64,000 nucleotides of DNA from a bacterium (GTDB lineage Bacteria; Bacillota_I; Bacilli_A; Mycoplasmatales; Mycoplasmoidaceae), in assembly GCA_017394375.1 (NCBI GenBank), contig JAFPYV010000013.1, positions 36,128 to 100,127 of the forward strand, written 5' to 3'. The translations under genes and the position numbers were made by a program. Shown here piece by piece: positions 33,080-43,315 of this stretch; the first letter of the stretch is position 1; each line of letters opens with the position of its first letter. Under the pieces are notes generated by a model. That model had not been told where the DNA came from and did not search any database. It was given only the letters and a program-made list of their open reading frames with translations.

Positions 33080-34529
33080 TGACTTTTTCTCCATTTAAAT
33101 TGAAGCGTGATACTTTATTAATCTTAACTTTTACAAAATTGTTAATATCTTTATCAGATCCAACAAAGTTAACTAGTTTTCATTGGGGATTGTATCCAGC
33201 ATACATATCCTTACCGTGTTTTGATTTTCCTTCAACTAATACTTCTTGCACAGTTCCCAAGAATTTTAAATTCTTTTGTTTAGCAATATCGCGAATTAAG
33301 GTATTAAGTTGGTTTAAGCGCTTTTGTTTAACTTCAAGGGGAATACTATCAGCCATTTTAGCAGCTGGAGTACCTTCTCTTTTACTGTAAATAAAACAAT
33401 AAATGTTATCGTATTGCACATAATTAACCAAATCGATGGTTTGTTGTCAGTCTTCGTCAGTTTCATTGGGAAAACCAACAATGATGTCAGTACTAATAGC
33501 TACATTGGGAATGTTAAGTTTAATGTAATCGATTAAATCTTTATAATCTTGAATATGCATGTACCGATTCATCTTCTTTAAAATATTTTCACTACCTGAT
33601 TGAATAGGTAAGTGTAAGTATGGCATAATGTTAGGATATTTTTTGATGGTATCAACAATTTCCCGAGTGAAATTTCAGGGATTTGAAGTAGTGAAACGAA
33701 TACGTTTAATTCCGGTTTTTGCTACCAATTCTAGCAAGTTAGCAAAATTAATGTGTTCATCAACTAAATCTAACCCATAGTTATTAACATTTTGACCAAC
33801 TAATGTTACTTCTTGCACTCCATGAAGCATTAGTTGTTGAATTTCATTTAGCACATCTGATGCTTTCCGACTCCGAACTTTTCCTCTTGTATATGGCACA
33901 ATACAATAAGTGCAAAACTTATCACACCCATACATAATATTGACAAAAGCCTTGGCTTGAAAATTATTGACCGATGGTAAGTTTTCATAAACATTACCTT
34001 CAAAACTTGAAACATTAACTACCACGTTATTATCAAATACAACGTTCTTTAACACTTGGGGCAAATTTTGTAAATTATGAGTTCCCAAAATAAAGTCAAT
34101 GTGTTGATATTTAGTAAGAATCCGATTAACTACATTTTCTTCTTGAGCCATACATCCGCTTAGACCAATAATCATATTGGGATGATTACGTTTAATTTCC
34201 TTTAATTCACCCATTAAACCAAAAACGTGATCTTCCGCAGTTTTTCTAACTGCACACGTATTTAAAATTAATAAATCTGCTGCTAAATAATCATCAGCTT
34301 TTTTATAACCTAAAGTTTGACAAATTCCTTCTAAAACTTGTCCGTCTATGACATTACCTTGACAACCATAGGTTTTAACATAATAAGTCTTTCCTTTACC
34401 AAAATTTACTAATTCGGGTGGAACTTGAAAAGCATCATAAATAACTTGCGTAGCGTGAGTTCGTTTACGAGCATCATTTAAGTTAGGCATGAAGATTTTT
34501 TGGATTAATTTTTGTGTCGTTTTTTTCAT
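33072..34529 (-). CDS. miaB: tRNA-2-methylthio-N6-dimethylallyladenosine synthase
   Basis: MiaB adds the methylthio group to the i6A37 made by MiaA. The 485-residue radical SAM methylthiotransferase has the N-terminal cluster cysteines 56, 92 and 126 (YGCQGNV, NTCAVR, SGCMAQE), the radical SAM cluster cysteines 202, 206 and 209 (GCDKFCTYC), and a C-terminal TRAM domain. Length and order are typical. It is the first gene of the miaB-miaA-hemW-glycosyltransferase run, with 8-base overlaps linking the first three. Confidence 0.96.
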
Positions 34530-34574
34530 CTTTTTTTATGCTAAATATTAAGTAAAATATATTATATTTACATC

Positions 34575-35516
34575 ATGCAAAAGAAAAATAAAATTAAACT
34601 TTGATCATGTATTGTGGGATTATGTGTGGTTGGAATTGTGGTGCCAAGTGTGCTTTATTGTCAAGCCAAAAGTTATACCACTAATACTAATAATTTCAAT
34701 ACCCAAATTCAAGATTTATATGCAAAGGAACTAAATCCAAATCAATTACAAAAAACCTATAATGAAACAGCTCAAATGCAATATAATTCCTTAACTACTT
34801 TTACTACTCCATTAATTCAACTAATTAATGGCGATCAAAATGTTAATCATGGTAATTATTTAATTTTAATTGGTAATCAGTTAAATCTTTCTTACCAAGC
34901 ATTAGCATACAATAATTTTGTTTCTACTACTTATCTTGATGCATATAAAAACATGAATAATTCCGTTTTATTTAATGGCATGGACAGTATTGGGTGAAAC
35001 ATCCCAATTTATTCCTATGTTCAATTTCCTTCTTTTGCAAATAACGAATTTAAAAATAGTCAATTAGGACTGTACGAAATTTATAAAAATTATTCACCGC
35101 TTAATGCAAAAAATCCTACAATTGCTGATAATCTTTATGTTAACTTACTTGATTACATTAAAAAAATTTGAGATAATGAAAATGCCAATAGCACTTTATT
35201 AATTAGTTATGTCAATGGGAAAGCAACTTTTTGAAACCAAAAAGAAATGAGTTCTTTTTTAAGTTCATCAAGTTCTTCTAATTCTAATAGCAGTTCCTCA
35301 AACTCATCTGATCCTACCAATGGAGGAACTCAATTGCCAACTAATCCATTAACAAGTACTGAAAAACAAACAATTGTAAGTTCGTATACAAGCAGTTTAA
35401 ATTCTTTTTTAAAAAAACAATATAACAGTGTACCATCTTCATCATCCAGTGAAAACAGTTCAGCTGCTTCTTTGTCTTCAAACTCAACTGGTAGTTCAGC
35501 AAGTACTACAAATTAA
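34575..35516 (+). CDS. Secreted or membrane-anchored Ser/Asn-rich protein
   Basis: I do not recognise this 313-residue protein. A short Lys-rich start (MQKKNKIK) leads into one hydrophobic segment (about residues 9-28) ending near a cysteine (VLYCQAKS at about 27-34), so it may be a lipoprotein or an anchored surface protein. A folded Asn/Tyr/Thr-rich region (about 40-225) follows, then a low-complexity tail of Ser and Asn runs. No catalytic motif is visible. It is divergent from miaB and ends in a hairpin shared with ispD. Surface exposure is inferred only from composition. Confidence 0.75.
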
Positions 35517-35518
35517 GT

Positions 35519-35537
35519 AATTAGTAGTTTACTAATT
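35519..35537 (+). terminator. Terminator between the Ser-rich gene and ispD
   Basis: AATTAGTA and TACTAATT form an 8-bp stem with a GTT loop, followed on plus by a T-rich run. It abuts the ispD stop, so it may also serve minus. Confidence 0.65.
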
Positions 35538-36224
35538 TTATTTTTTAGATAATAAGTATAATAATGCAATATCTTGGGTAGTAGTAATTTTAAAATTTAA
35601 TTTATTACCAAGAATATTGCTATTTTTATATCCATTTGCAATTGCAAAGGAACATAAATCTTGGTATTTATCATAAGAATTTATGTTGTTCATTATTAAT
35701 GAATAGAGATTACGGGCATTAAAACTTTGCGGAGTTTGCATTATTAAATAATCATCACGGTTGACAGGGCTAAAATCTGCACCATTGATTTTTAATAAAG
35801 CATCTGCACAAGGTATAACTGTACTAATTACTTCATTTGGCAATAAAGTTACTTTAATGTGTTCATTGATAATATTTTTTGAAACAAAAGCTCGGGCTAC
35901 ATCATGACTAATAATTTTTACATCATCTTTATAGTTATCAACCACGTATTTAATCCCGTTTAATAAACTAAAAGCTCGCGATGTTGAACCATTAATTAAT
36001 GTAATTTTTGAAAATAATTTATATCGTTTTAAATAAGCAGTAACTTTTTTTAAATGTGATGGATTAATCACTAGAATAATTTCACAAATTGATTTTATTT
36101 TGACAAAAGTTCTAAGACAATAAATAAAAACAGGGATGTTTTGAATTAAATAAAATTGTTTAGGAGTTTTAATACTAAATCTTTTCCCAACTCCTCCCAT
36201 TAGCAAGATAGCAATGTTCTTCAT
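35538..36224 (-). CDS. ispD: 2-C-methyl-D-erythritol 4-phosphate cytidylyltransferase
   Basis: IspD couples MEP to CTP in the third step of the MEP pathway. The 228-residue protein shows LLMGGVGKRF (CTP loop), TPKQFYLI, SHDVARAFVS in place of the usual HDAARP, and MQTPQSFNARNL. These changes are modest and the nucleotide-binding frame is intact. The ATG at 36224 (MKNIAIL) is chosen because it aligns with the family start; a codon at 36269 would add 15 hydrophobic residues that cross a terminator hairpin. The gene lies 17 bases beyond the tuf terminator. Confidence 0.85.
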   Translation of the reverse strand: MKNIAILLMGGVGKRFSIKTPKQFYLIQNIPVFIYCLRTFVKIKSICEIILVINPSHLKKVTAYLKRYKLFSKITLINGSTSRAFSLLNGIKYVVDNYKDDVKIISHDVARAFVSKNIINEHIKVTLLPNEVISTVIPCADALLKINGADFSPVNRDDYLIMQTPQSFNARNLYSLIMNNINSYDKYQDLCSFAIANGYKNSNILGNKLNFKITTTQDIALLYLLSKK

Positions 36225-36241
36225 AACTTTAATGATTAATA

Positions 36242-36277
36242 AAAAAAATATGCACATTTCATTGTACATATTTTTTT
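36242..36277 (-). terminator. Terminator downstream of tuf
   Basis: An 11-bp A/T-rich outer stem and a 3-bp inner stem (ACA with TGT), with one C-A mismatch and a 6-base loop, are flanked by A and T runs. It ends the rpsL-rpsG-fusA-tuf unit, 18 bases after the tuf stop, and sits just before ispD. Confidence 0.8.
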
Positions 36278-36295
36278 ATTATTATAAATTGAAAA

Positions 36296-37480
36296 TTACT
36301 TAATAATCTTAGTTACAGTACCAGCACCAACAGTGTGTCCACCTTCCCGAATGGAGAATTTAGAACCTTCTTCCATTGCGATAGGTGCAATTAATTCAAC
36401 TGTAATCTTAGTGTTATCACCTGGCATTACCATATCAGTTCCTTGTGGAAGCGTAATGGAACCAGTAACATCGGTTGTTCTAAAGAAGAATTGTGGTCTG
36501 TATCCACTAACAAATGCAGTGTGACGTCCACCTTCTTCTTTCTTTAGTGCATAAATTTGTGCTTCAAAGGCAGTGTGTGGAGTAATAGTTCCTGGTTTTG
36601 CAACAGTTTGTCCGCGTTCAACATCAGTACGTTCAACACCACGAAGTAATAAACCAACGTTATCACCAGCCATTGCTTCATCTAGCGTCTTGCGGAACAT
36701 TTCAATTCCGGTAACAACAGCTTTCCGAGTTGGTTTTAAACCAACGATTTCAACTTCTTCGTTTAGTTTTAAGTGTCCGCGTTCTACTCTACCAGTTACA
36801 ACTGTACCACGACCAGAAATCGTCATAACGTCTTCGATTGATAGTAAGAATGGTTTATCAATATCCCGTTGTGGAGTTGGAATTCATTCATCAACTGCGT
36901 TTAGCAATTCATCAATTTTTCCTTCTCACTTTGGATCACCTTCAAGTGCCTTTAGTGCAGATCCTTTAATAACTGGAGTGTTCTTTCCATCATAACCAAA
37001 TGAAGTTAATAAATCCCGAACTTCTTCAATAACAAGTTCTTGCATTTCTTCATCGTCAAGCATATCACACTTGTTTAAAAATACTACCATTTTTGGAACA
37101 CCAACTTGCCGTGCAAGTAAAACGTGTTCACGTGTTTGTGGCATAATACCATCAGTAGCAGCTACAACTAGAATTGCACCATCCATTTGGGCAGCACCAG
37201 TAATCATGTTCTTAACATAGTCGGCGTGTCCTGGACAGTCAACGTGTGCGTAGTGACGCTTGTCAGTATTGTATTCAATGTGGGCAGTGTTAATTGTGAT
37301 ACCACGGGCTTTTTCTTCTGGGGCAGCATCAATTTCACTATACTTCTTAGCTTGTGCTAGACCTTTTTTAGAAAGGTGAGTAGCGATTGCTGCAGTTAAA
37401 GTAGTTTTACCATGGTCAATATGTCCAATCGTTCCAATATTAACATGGGGTTTACTACGATCAAATGCTTCTTTTGCCAT
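36296..37480 (-). CDS. tuf: Elongation factor Tu
   Basis: EF-Tu delivers aminoacyl-tRNA to the ribosome as a GTP complex. The 394-residue protein has GHIDHGKT (G1, about residues 19-26), RGITIN (switch I), DCPGHADY (G3), NKCD (G4), SALKAL (G5) and the C-terminal FRTTDVTG and GGRHTAF-like sequences. GHIDHGKT has Ile where GHVDHGKT is most common. It follows fusA after 104 bases that hold two palindromes. Codon choice is conservative, as expected for a highly expressed gene. Confidence 0.99.
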
Positions 37481-37514
37481 TATAATTTCCCTCTTTTTTT
37501 ATATTTATATTAGC

Positions 37515-37529
37515 GGTACATATTGTACC
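37515..37529. promoter_or_regulatory. Palindrome in the tuf leader
   Basis: GGTACA, TAT, TGTACC form a perfect 6-bp inverted repeat about 35 bases upstream of tuf, downstream of a possible TATAAT -10 at about 37547-37552. It could be an operator or an mRNA hairpin; nothing in the sequence decides. Confidence 0.4.
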
Positions 37530-37564
37530 TATTATCTTAATTTTATTATATTTAACCAAACGTT

Positions 37565-37585
37565 ATCACAAATTTAAATTGTGAT
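37565..37585. promoter_or_regulatory. Inverted repeat at the fusA stop
   Basis: ATCACAA and TTGTGAT flank a 7-base A/T loop and reach into the fusA stop codon. A weak attenuator or processing site is possible, but there is no T-run, so a terminator is less likely. Confidence 0.4.
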
Positions 37586-39672
37586 TATTTTGCATTGGCT
37601 TTACGTTTTTGCCGTTCACCAATAATTTCTTCAGTAACTGATTTTGGAGCAATTTCGTAGTGGGAGAATTGCATAATATAGTTACCACGACCTTGCGTAA
37701 AAGAACGAAGGTCAGTTGCATATCCAAACATTTCTTTTAAAGGAACTTGGGCATGAATAGTTTGGGCATTACCACGTTGGTCAGTACCAGTGATATTACC
37801 ACGTCTACTAGAAATATCACCCATTACATCACCTAAATATTGATCAGGTGCTACAACTTCAACTTCCATAATTGGTTCAAGCAGAACTGGTTTACATTTC
37901 GTTGATGCATCTTTTAATGCTAGGGATGCAGCAATTTTAAAGGCCATTTCGGAGGAGTCAACTTCGTGGAATGAACCATCGTATAAAGTTGCTTTCACAT
38001 CAATCATTGGATAACCTGCTAATGGACCAGATTCCATGGCTTCTTGTAAACCTTGGTTAATTGGCTTAATAAATTCCTTCGGAATCTTACCACCAACAAT
38101 GTTATCAACAAATTCGTAGCCTTTATCTTTGTTAGGTGTGAATTTGACAACACAGTGTCCGTATTGACCATGACCACCTGATTGCTTAATGTACTTTCCT
38201 TCACCAGAATTTTCTTGGGTAAAGGTTTCCCGGTAAGAAACTTGTGGTTTACCAACATTAACATCAACGTGGAATTCTCTGCGTAACCGGTCAACAATAA
38301 TTTCAAGGTGTAATTCACCCATTCCAGCAATAATGGTTTGGCCAGTTTCTTGATCGGTGTAAGTTCTAAACGTTGGGTCTTCTTCGGCAAGTTTTTGCAA
38401 AGCTATTGCCATTTTTTCTTGGTCGGCTTTAGTCTTTGGTTCAACTGCAAGACTAATAACTGGTTCAGCAAACTTCATGGATTCAAGGATAACATCAAAG
38501 TCTTCAGCAACCAAAGTGTCACCAGTAATAGTTGATTTTAAGCCAATGACAGCACAAATATCCCCCGCCCCAATTTCATCAATTTCTAGCCGGTTGTTAG
38601 AGTGCATCCGTACTAAGCGGGATACTCTTTCTTTAACATCCTTAGTTGAGTTAAGAACATAACTACCTTTTTTCAAAACTCCAGAATAAACCCGAATGAA
38701 AGTTAAACGTCCCACAAATGGGTCAGTTGCAACCTTGAATGCTAATGCACAAAATGGAGCATTATCATCAGGTTTAATTTCAACTGCTTTACCATCAGGA
38801 GTGTATGCAATTGCTGGTTTAACATCTAATGGAGATGGTAAATAATCAGTAATTGCATCTAGTAAACCTCTTACGCCTTTGTTTTTAAAGGAAGATCCGC
38901 AGATTACTGGGAAGAAATTAGCAGTTTTAACCCCTTCACGGATACAGTGTTTAATTTCTTCAATAGTTAATTGTTCCCCATTTAAATACTTGTTCATGCA
39001 AGCATCATCATAGTTAACAATTTCTTCCATCAATTTGGTGTGATATTCTTGGGCTAATGCTTTCATGTCTTCAGGAATTTCACCTTCCGTGAAGTCTTCA
39101 TGTTCATTACCACTGTAAAAACGAGCTTTCATGGTGACAAGGTCAATTGCCCCTCTAAAGTCATTTTCTGCACCAATTGGTAATTGGATTGCAAAAGCAT
39201 TTGCATCTAAAATAGTATGCAAACTATTTAGCGAGAAGATAAAGTCAGCACCAACTTTATCCATCTTGTTAACATAAACAATTCTTGGAACATCATATTT
39301 GGTAGCTTGCCGTCAAACTGTTTCAGTTTGTGGTTCAACCCCATTTTGGGCATCCAAAACAGTAACTGCCCCATCAAGTACTCTTAATGAACGTTCAACT
39401 TCAACTGTGAAGTCAACGTGTCCAGGGGTATCAATTAAGTTTAAACGACATCCATTTCACATTACGGTTGTAGCTGCTGCCGTAATAGTAATTCCCCGTT
39501 CCTTTTCTTGCACCATTCAGTCCATGGTTGCTTCACCTTCATGGACTTCACCGATTTTGTGAATCTTACCAGCTAGATACAACACCCGTTCACTAGTGGT
39601 AGTTTTGCCAGCATCGATGTGAGCCATAATTCCGAAGTTACGGATTTTTTGTAATTCGATTTCTCGTGCCAT
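37585..39672 (-). CDS. fusA: Elongation factor G
   Basis: EF-G drives translocation and, with RRF, ribosome recycling. The 695-residue protein has AHIDAGKTT (G1), [11 protein letters not shown] (switch I), DTPGHVDF (G3), NKMDK (G4) and domains II to V, including GGKIPKEFI and the domain IV tip sequence of SGGHGQYGH. The length is standard for EF-G1. It lies 15 bases after rpsG in the str operon. One TGA in the G-domain codes Trp. Confidence 0.98.
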
Positions 39673-39687
39673 TGTAAATAATCCTTA

Positions 39688-40155
39688 TTAGAAGCGTAGA
39701 TATGCAAATGCCTTGTTGGCTTCTGCCATCTTGTGGGTATCTTCCCGTTTCTTTACACTTGCACCAGTGTTATTAGATGCGTCAATAATTTCTGCAACTA
39801 ATTTATCTTGCATTCCTTTTTCCTTCCGAAGACGAGCATACGTAATAATTCAACGTAACCCTAAAGTAACTCTTCGTTCAGGTGAAACTTCGGTTGGAAC
39901 TTGATAGTTAGCACCCGCAATCCGACGAACTTTTAATTCAATGGATGGCATAACATTATCAAGTGCCTTGTTAAAGATTTCCAATGGATCTTTGTTGGTC
40001 TTCTTACCAATTTTTTGGAAAGCTCCGTACAAAATCTTTTGGGCTAATCCTTTCTTTCCCGCATACATAATCATGTTGATTGTTCGAGCAACAAGTCGGG
40101 AATTGTAAATGGGATCAGGTAAAATTTTTCTTTTTTCTGGTTTTAATTTCCGCAT
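39688..40155 (-). CDS. rpsG: Small ribosomal subunit protein S7
   Basis: S7 organises the 30S head around the E site. The 155-residue protein has the [22 protein letters not shown] helix region, the beta-hairpin [15 protein letters not shown] that reaches the decoding region, and a conserved C-terminus ending in [14 protein letters not shown]. The length is normal. It follows rpsL after 21 bases and precedes fusA. Confidence 0.98.
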
Positions 40156-40176
40156 AATAAATTTCCCTTTCGTGCT

Positions 40177-40644
40177 CTACTTCTTAGCTACTTTTTTATC
40201 AGCAGCAGGTGTTGCACCAGCTGTACTTGTAGCTGCAGCATCCTTTTTGGTACCGTAAGAACTACGTTGTTGTTTCCGGTTTTCAACTCCGGCACAGTCC
40301 AATGTACCACGAATAATATGGTAACGTACCCCAGGTAAGTCTTTTACCCGACCACCTCTCACAAGAACAACGCTGTGTTCTTGGAGGTTATGACCTTCAC
40401 CAGGAATATATGCTAAAACTTCTTGTTGGTTAGTTAATGTAACCTTTGCATATTTCCGTAACGCGGAGTTAGGTTTCTTAGGAGTCATTGTTCCGACCCG
40501 AGTACATACACCCCGTTTAAATGGAGAAGGAATTTCTGTTGTTTTTTTATCTAAAGTGTTCCAGTTTTTTAAAAGAGCTGGAGATTTAGATTTTTTATTC
40601 TTTTGCTTGCGTTCATTGCGAACTAATTGAGCAATGGTAGGCAT
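40177..40644 (-). CDS. rpsL: Small ribosomal subunit protein S12, short C-terminal extension
   Basis: S12 contacts the decoding centre; its loops carry streptomycin-resistance positions. The 155-residue protein has the loop [15 protein letters not shown] and the later loop [29 protein letters not shown], both typical. The last 17 or so residues (Ala/Lys/Thr-rich) extend beyond the usual end. CTCCTT-complement SD AAGGAG precedes the ATG. It heads the str operon. Confidence 0.97.
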   Translation of the reverse strand: MPTIAQLVRNERKQKNKKSKSPALLKNWNTLDKKTTEIPSPFKRGVCTRVGTMTPKKPNSALRKYAKVTLTNQQEVLAYIPGEGHNLQEHSVVLVRGGRVKDLPGVRYHIIRGTLDCAGVENRKQQRSSYGTKKDAAATSTAGATPAADKKVAKK

Positions 40645-40662
40645 TTTTTCTCCTTAAAATAT

Positions 40663-40676
40663 ACAACTTAAGTTGT
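40663..40676. promoter_or_regulatory. Perfect palindrome upstream of rpsL
   Basis: ACAACTT and AAGTTGT form a 14-base palindrome 19-32 bases upstream of the rpsL start, between a TATAAT-like box (about 40693-40698 on minus) and the SD. It may be an operator or an mRNA hairpin. Confidence 0.4.
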
Positions 40677-40784
40677 GTACTAAAATATAAAGATATTATA
40701 AATGATTTTAAAAAAATATTTGGATTTTATCCTTTGTTTGAGTTAAAGATAAAGATCCAAAAATATTTAGTTAATTGATGATTG

Positions 40785-41522
40785 TTAATATTTAGCATTT
40801 GCAAAATACAACCCAGTGGGACCTACTTTAAAAATTGCCTTCCCTTTGTGGGGGTTATTAAGCAAATTTATTAAATCATTCTTAGTCAATTTATGTTCAT
40901 TAAATTTTAGTAAACATCCAATCATCATCCGGATTTGACTTCTTAAAAAACCATTGGCGACAATATGAAATTTAATAAGATTAGGTTTAACTTTAGTAAT
41001 ACTAAATTTACTAATAATTCTAGTGTTATTAGTTAATTCACTAGTACTGTAACTTAAAAAATTATGCTCCCCAAGAAAAATTTTAGCTGTATTTTTAAGT
41101 TGATAAAAGTTTATTTTTTGATCATATTGATAAACATAATTACGTTTAAAGATATCATGAGGATTTAATTCAAGATAATATAAATAACTACGTTGTTTAC
41201 AATCAAATCTTGCATTAAAAAAACCAGGTTTTCTTTGACAGCTTTTAACTCTAATATCACTTGGCAATAATTTATTAAGGATAAAAACTAAATGAGCATC
41301 TGAGTATTTACTAGGATTTTCAATTCCAAAAGAGCATGCTTGATTAATGGCATGCACCCCTTTATCAGTACGGCCTGCAAACACTACTTCAATAGTTGGT
41401 TCATTAAATAATTTGCGTAAAACTTTTTCTAATTGATCTTGAACAGTGCGAACATATGGTTGTTTAGCACACCCAAAAAATGATGTACCATCATAACTTA
41501 ATCTTAATAAATAAAAATTCAT
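40785..41522 (-). CDS. truA: tRNA pseudouridine(38-40) synthase
   Basis: TruA isomerises U38-U40 in the anticodon stem-loop. The 245-residue protein has the catalytic Asp53 in GRTDKGVHA, RSYLYYLE, and the C-terminal NGFLRSQIRMMIGCLL. The length is normal. It follows ecfT after two bases, as in the ecfA1-ecfA2-ecfT-truA string of Firmicutes, and rpsL starts 140 bases beyond. Confidence 0.96.
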   Translation of the reverse strand: MNFYLLRLSYDGTSFFGCAKQPYVRTVQDQLEKVLRKLFNEPTIEVVFAGRTDKGVHAINQACSFGIENPSKYSDAHLVFILNKLLPSDIRVKSCQRKPGFFNARFDCKQRSYLYYLELNPHDIFKRNYVYQYDQKINFYQLKNTAKIFLGEHNFLSYSTSELTNNTRIISKFSITKVKPNLIKFHIVANGFLRSQIRMMIGCLLKFNEHKLTKNDLINLLNNPHKGKAIFKVGPTGLYFANAKY

Positions 41523-41524
41523 AA

Positions 41525-42463
41525 TTAGTTAATGTTATTCAAAATAATACTGTTGGCAATCCCAAAAGGAGCAAACATCGTATGCGAAGCAATCAAATAA
41601 ATTAGAAAAATAAATAAACCTAAACTCAATGTAAATAATAAAAAATCATAATAATGCAAATGATATTTAAAGTATAAATGATTTTTATTTTTTAAACTAT
41701 ATCCTTTTATTACCATTGATTCACTCAAATAACTAGCATTTTCAAATGCTAAATAAAACAAAGGTGGAAGAGAAGTAGCATAGGTTTTTAATCGTTTAAA
41801 CCATCTATATTTACCATTTAATGCCCCTTTAGCTACTTGGGCTTGGTAAACAGCATGGTATTGATGATACAAGTTTGGAATAAAACGTAAAGTGAGGGTA
41901 AAAATTAATGCGAGACTACTAGTATTAATGCGTAAATAATTTAATGGTTTTAATAACATTCTAAAGCCATTATTTAACGCTAATTCACTACTAGTTTTAA
42001 TCATAATTTGAATTAATAAGAAAATATCAAATAATTTTCAAAAAATATAAACCACAATTACAATGGTAAAAATATTTAATTGATATCATGATGAACCATA
42101 AGCAAATAAGGAATAGATTATTGTTCCGTTATGAATTTGATAAGTACCACTTAAAGAACCTCACAAATTATAGTTAGCACTAAAACTAGTAGTAGCATTT
42201 GTTTGGTGATAGGTAAACCAATCAATAATAAATAATAAAAACATTCAAACTAGTAACCAACAAAAAGTTTTAATAAAACTACATCAGTTTAAAAAACTTA
42301 AACAATAAAGTAATAAAGTAAAAAACGTAATGCAGATTAATCCTAAAAACCCATTTGGTAAAAAAACACTAATCATTAAACATAAAAACATTAAGAATTT
42401 CAATAAAGGGTGCATATTAAATAATCAACTGCGTTTTAAATAAATATTTTGGTAAGTTTTCAT
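41525..42463 (-). CDS. ecfT: ECF transporter transmembrane component EcfT
   Basis: EcfT couples the EcfA ATPases to substrate-specific S-components for vitamins and cofactors. The 312-residue protein has an N-terminal hydrophobic group of about four segments, a long TM and a C-terminal cytoplasmic part with coupling helices; the Ala-Lys-Gly type motif appears as QAQVAKGALNG. KHHPLLKF-like MHPLLKFLMFLCLM near the start is a family feature. The first Met overlaps the end of ecfA2 with a 9-base gap. S-components are not in the window. Confidence 0.9.
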
Positions 42464-42472
42464 TGATTAAAA

Positions 42473-43315
42473 TTAATGATAATCTTTTAAAAAATCATCT
42501 AAAGTTAAATATTTAGTTTTATCAATAATTGTAGTTTTAGTTTGCTGTTCATATTCATTGATTAATTGCACCATAAAAGGAACATGATTAAAATAAGTTG
42601 GTAATTCTTGATTAAAAAAGAATAAAGGACAATCACTTGCACTTTTGATTTGGTGATTGGCAAATCAAATCCCTTTTGTGCACAAGGAATATAGTCAATC
42701 AAAATCATGGCTAACAATAATAATTATTTTGTTTTGTTTTTTTAACTCCTTAATAATTTTGGTTAACTTAATTTTAGTTTCATAATCTAATCCAACCGTT
42801 GGTTCATCAAAAATTAAGACATCTTGGTTAAGAATTAAAATGGATGCTAATGCAACCTTACGTTGTTGTCCTTGGGAAATGGCAAAGACATTTTGATGTA
42901 TTAAGTTTTTATCAAAATTTAATTTTTGTAATCAAGTAAGAGCTAATTGCTCGTCATCAGGATGCTTACCATGAAAATTTTGATACCCCATTAATACTTC
43001 TTCTAAAACTGAATTACCAAGTAGTTGCTTTTCGCAAAATTGCATCACATACCCAATTTTGCTATTTAATTGGTAATATAATTTTTTACATTTTCTTTGC
43101 TTAGTGATTGTGATAGTATCAAAATAAATAACTTCACCAGTTGTTGGCAAGATAAGATTAGCTAATAATTTGCAAAACGTAGTTTTACCCGATCCACTTA
43201 ATCCTATAATTCCATAGATATTATTTGGTTCAAATAAATAATTTAGGTGGTCAAGAATTAATTCATGAGGCTGATAACTAAAACAAACATTATTTAATTT
43301 AATTTGGTTGTCCAT
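42473..43315 (-). CDS. ecfA2: ECF transporter ATPase EcfA2
   Basis: One of two ATPases that power the ECF transporter. The 280-residue protein has Walker A GLSGSGKTT near residues 38-46, a family Q-loop in YVMQFCEKQLLGNSV, the signature SQGQQRKVALAS, Walker B ILIFDEPTVGLD and SHDFDW. SGGQQ is degenerate to SQGQQ. It overlaps ecfA1 by 17 bases. Confidence 0.92.

Noticed and set aside
36573..36995. Plus-strand frame opposite tuf
   Set aside because: Shadow of a highly conserved gene; the protein is Ser/Pro-rich without family resemblance.
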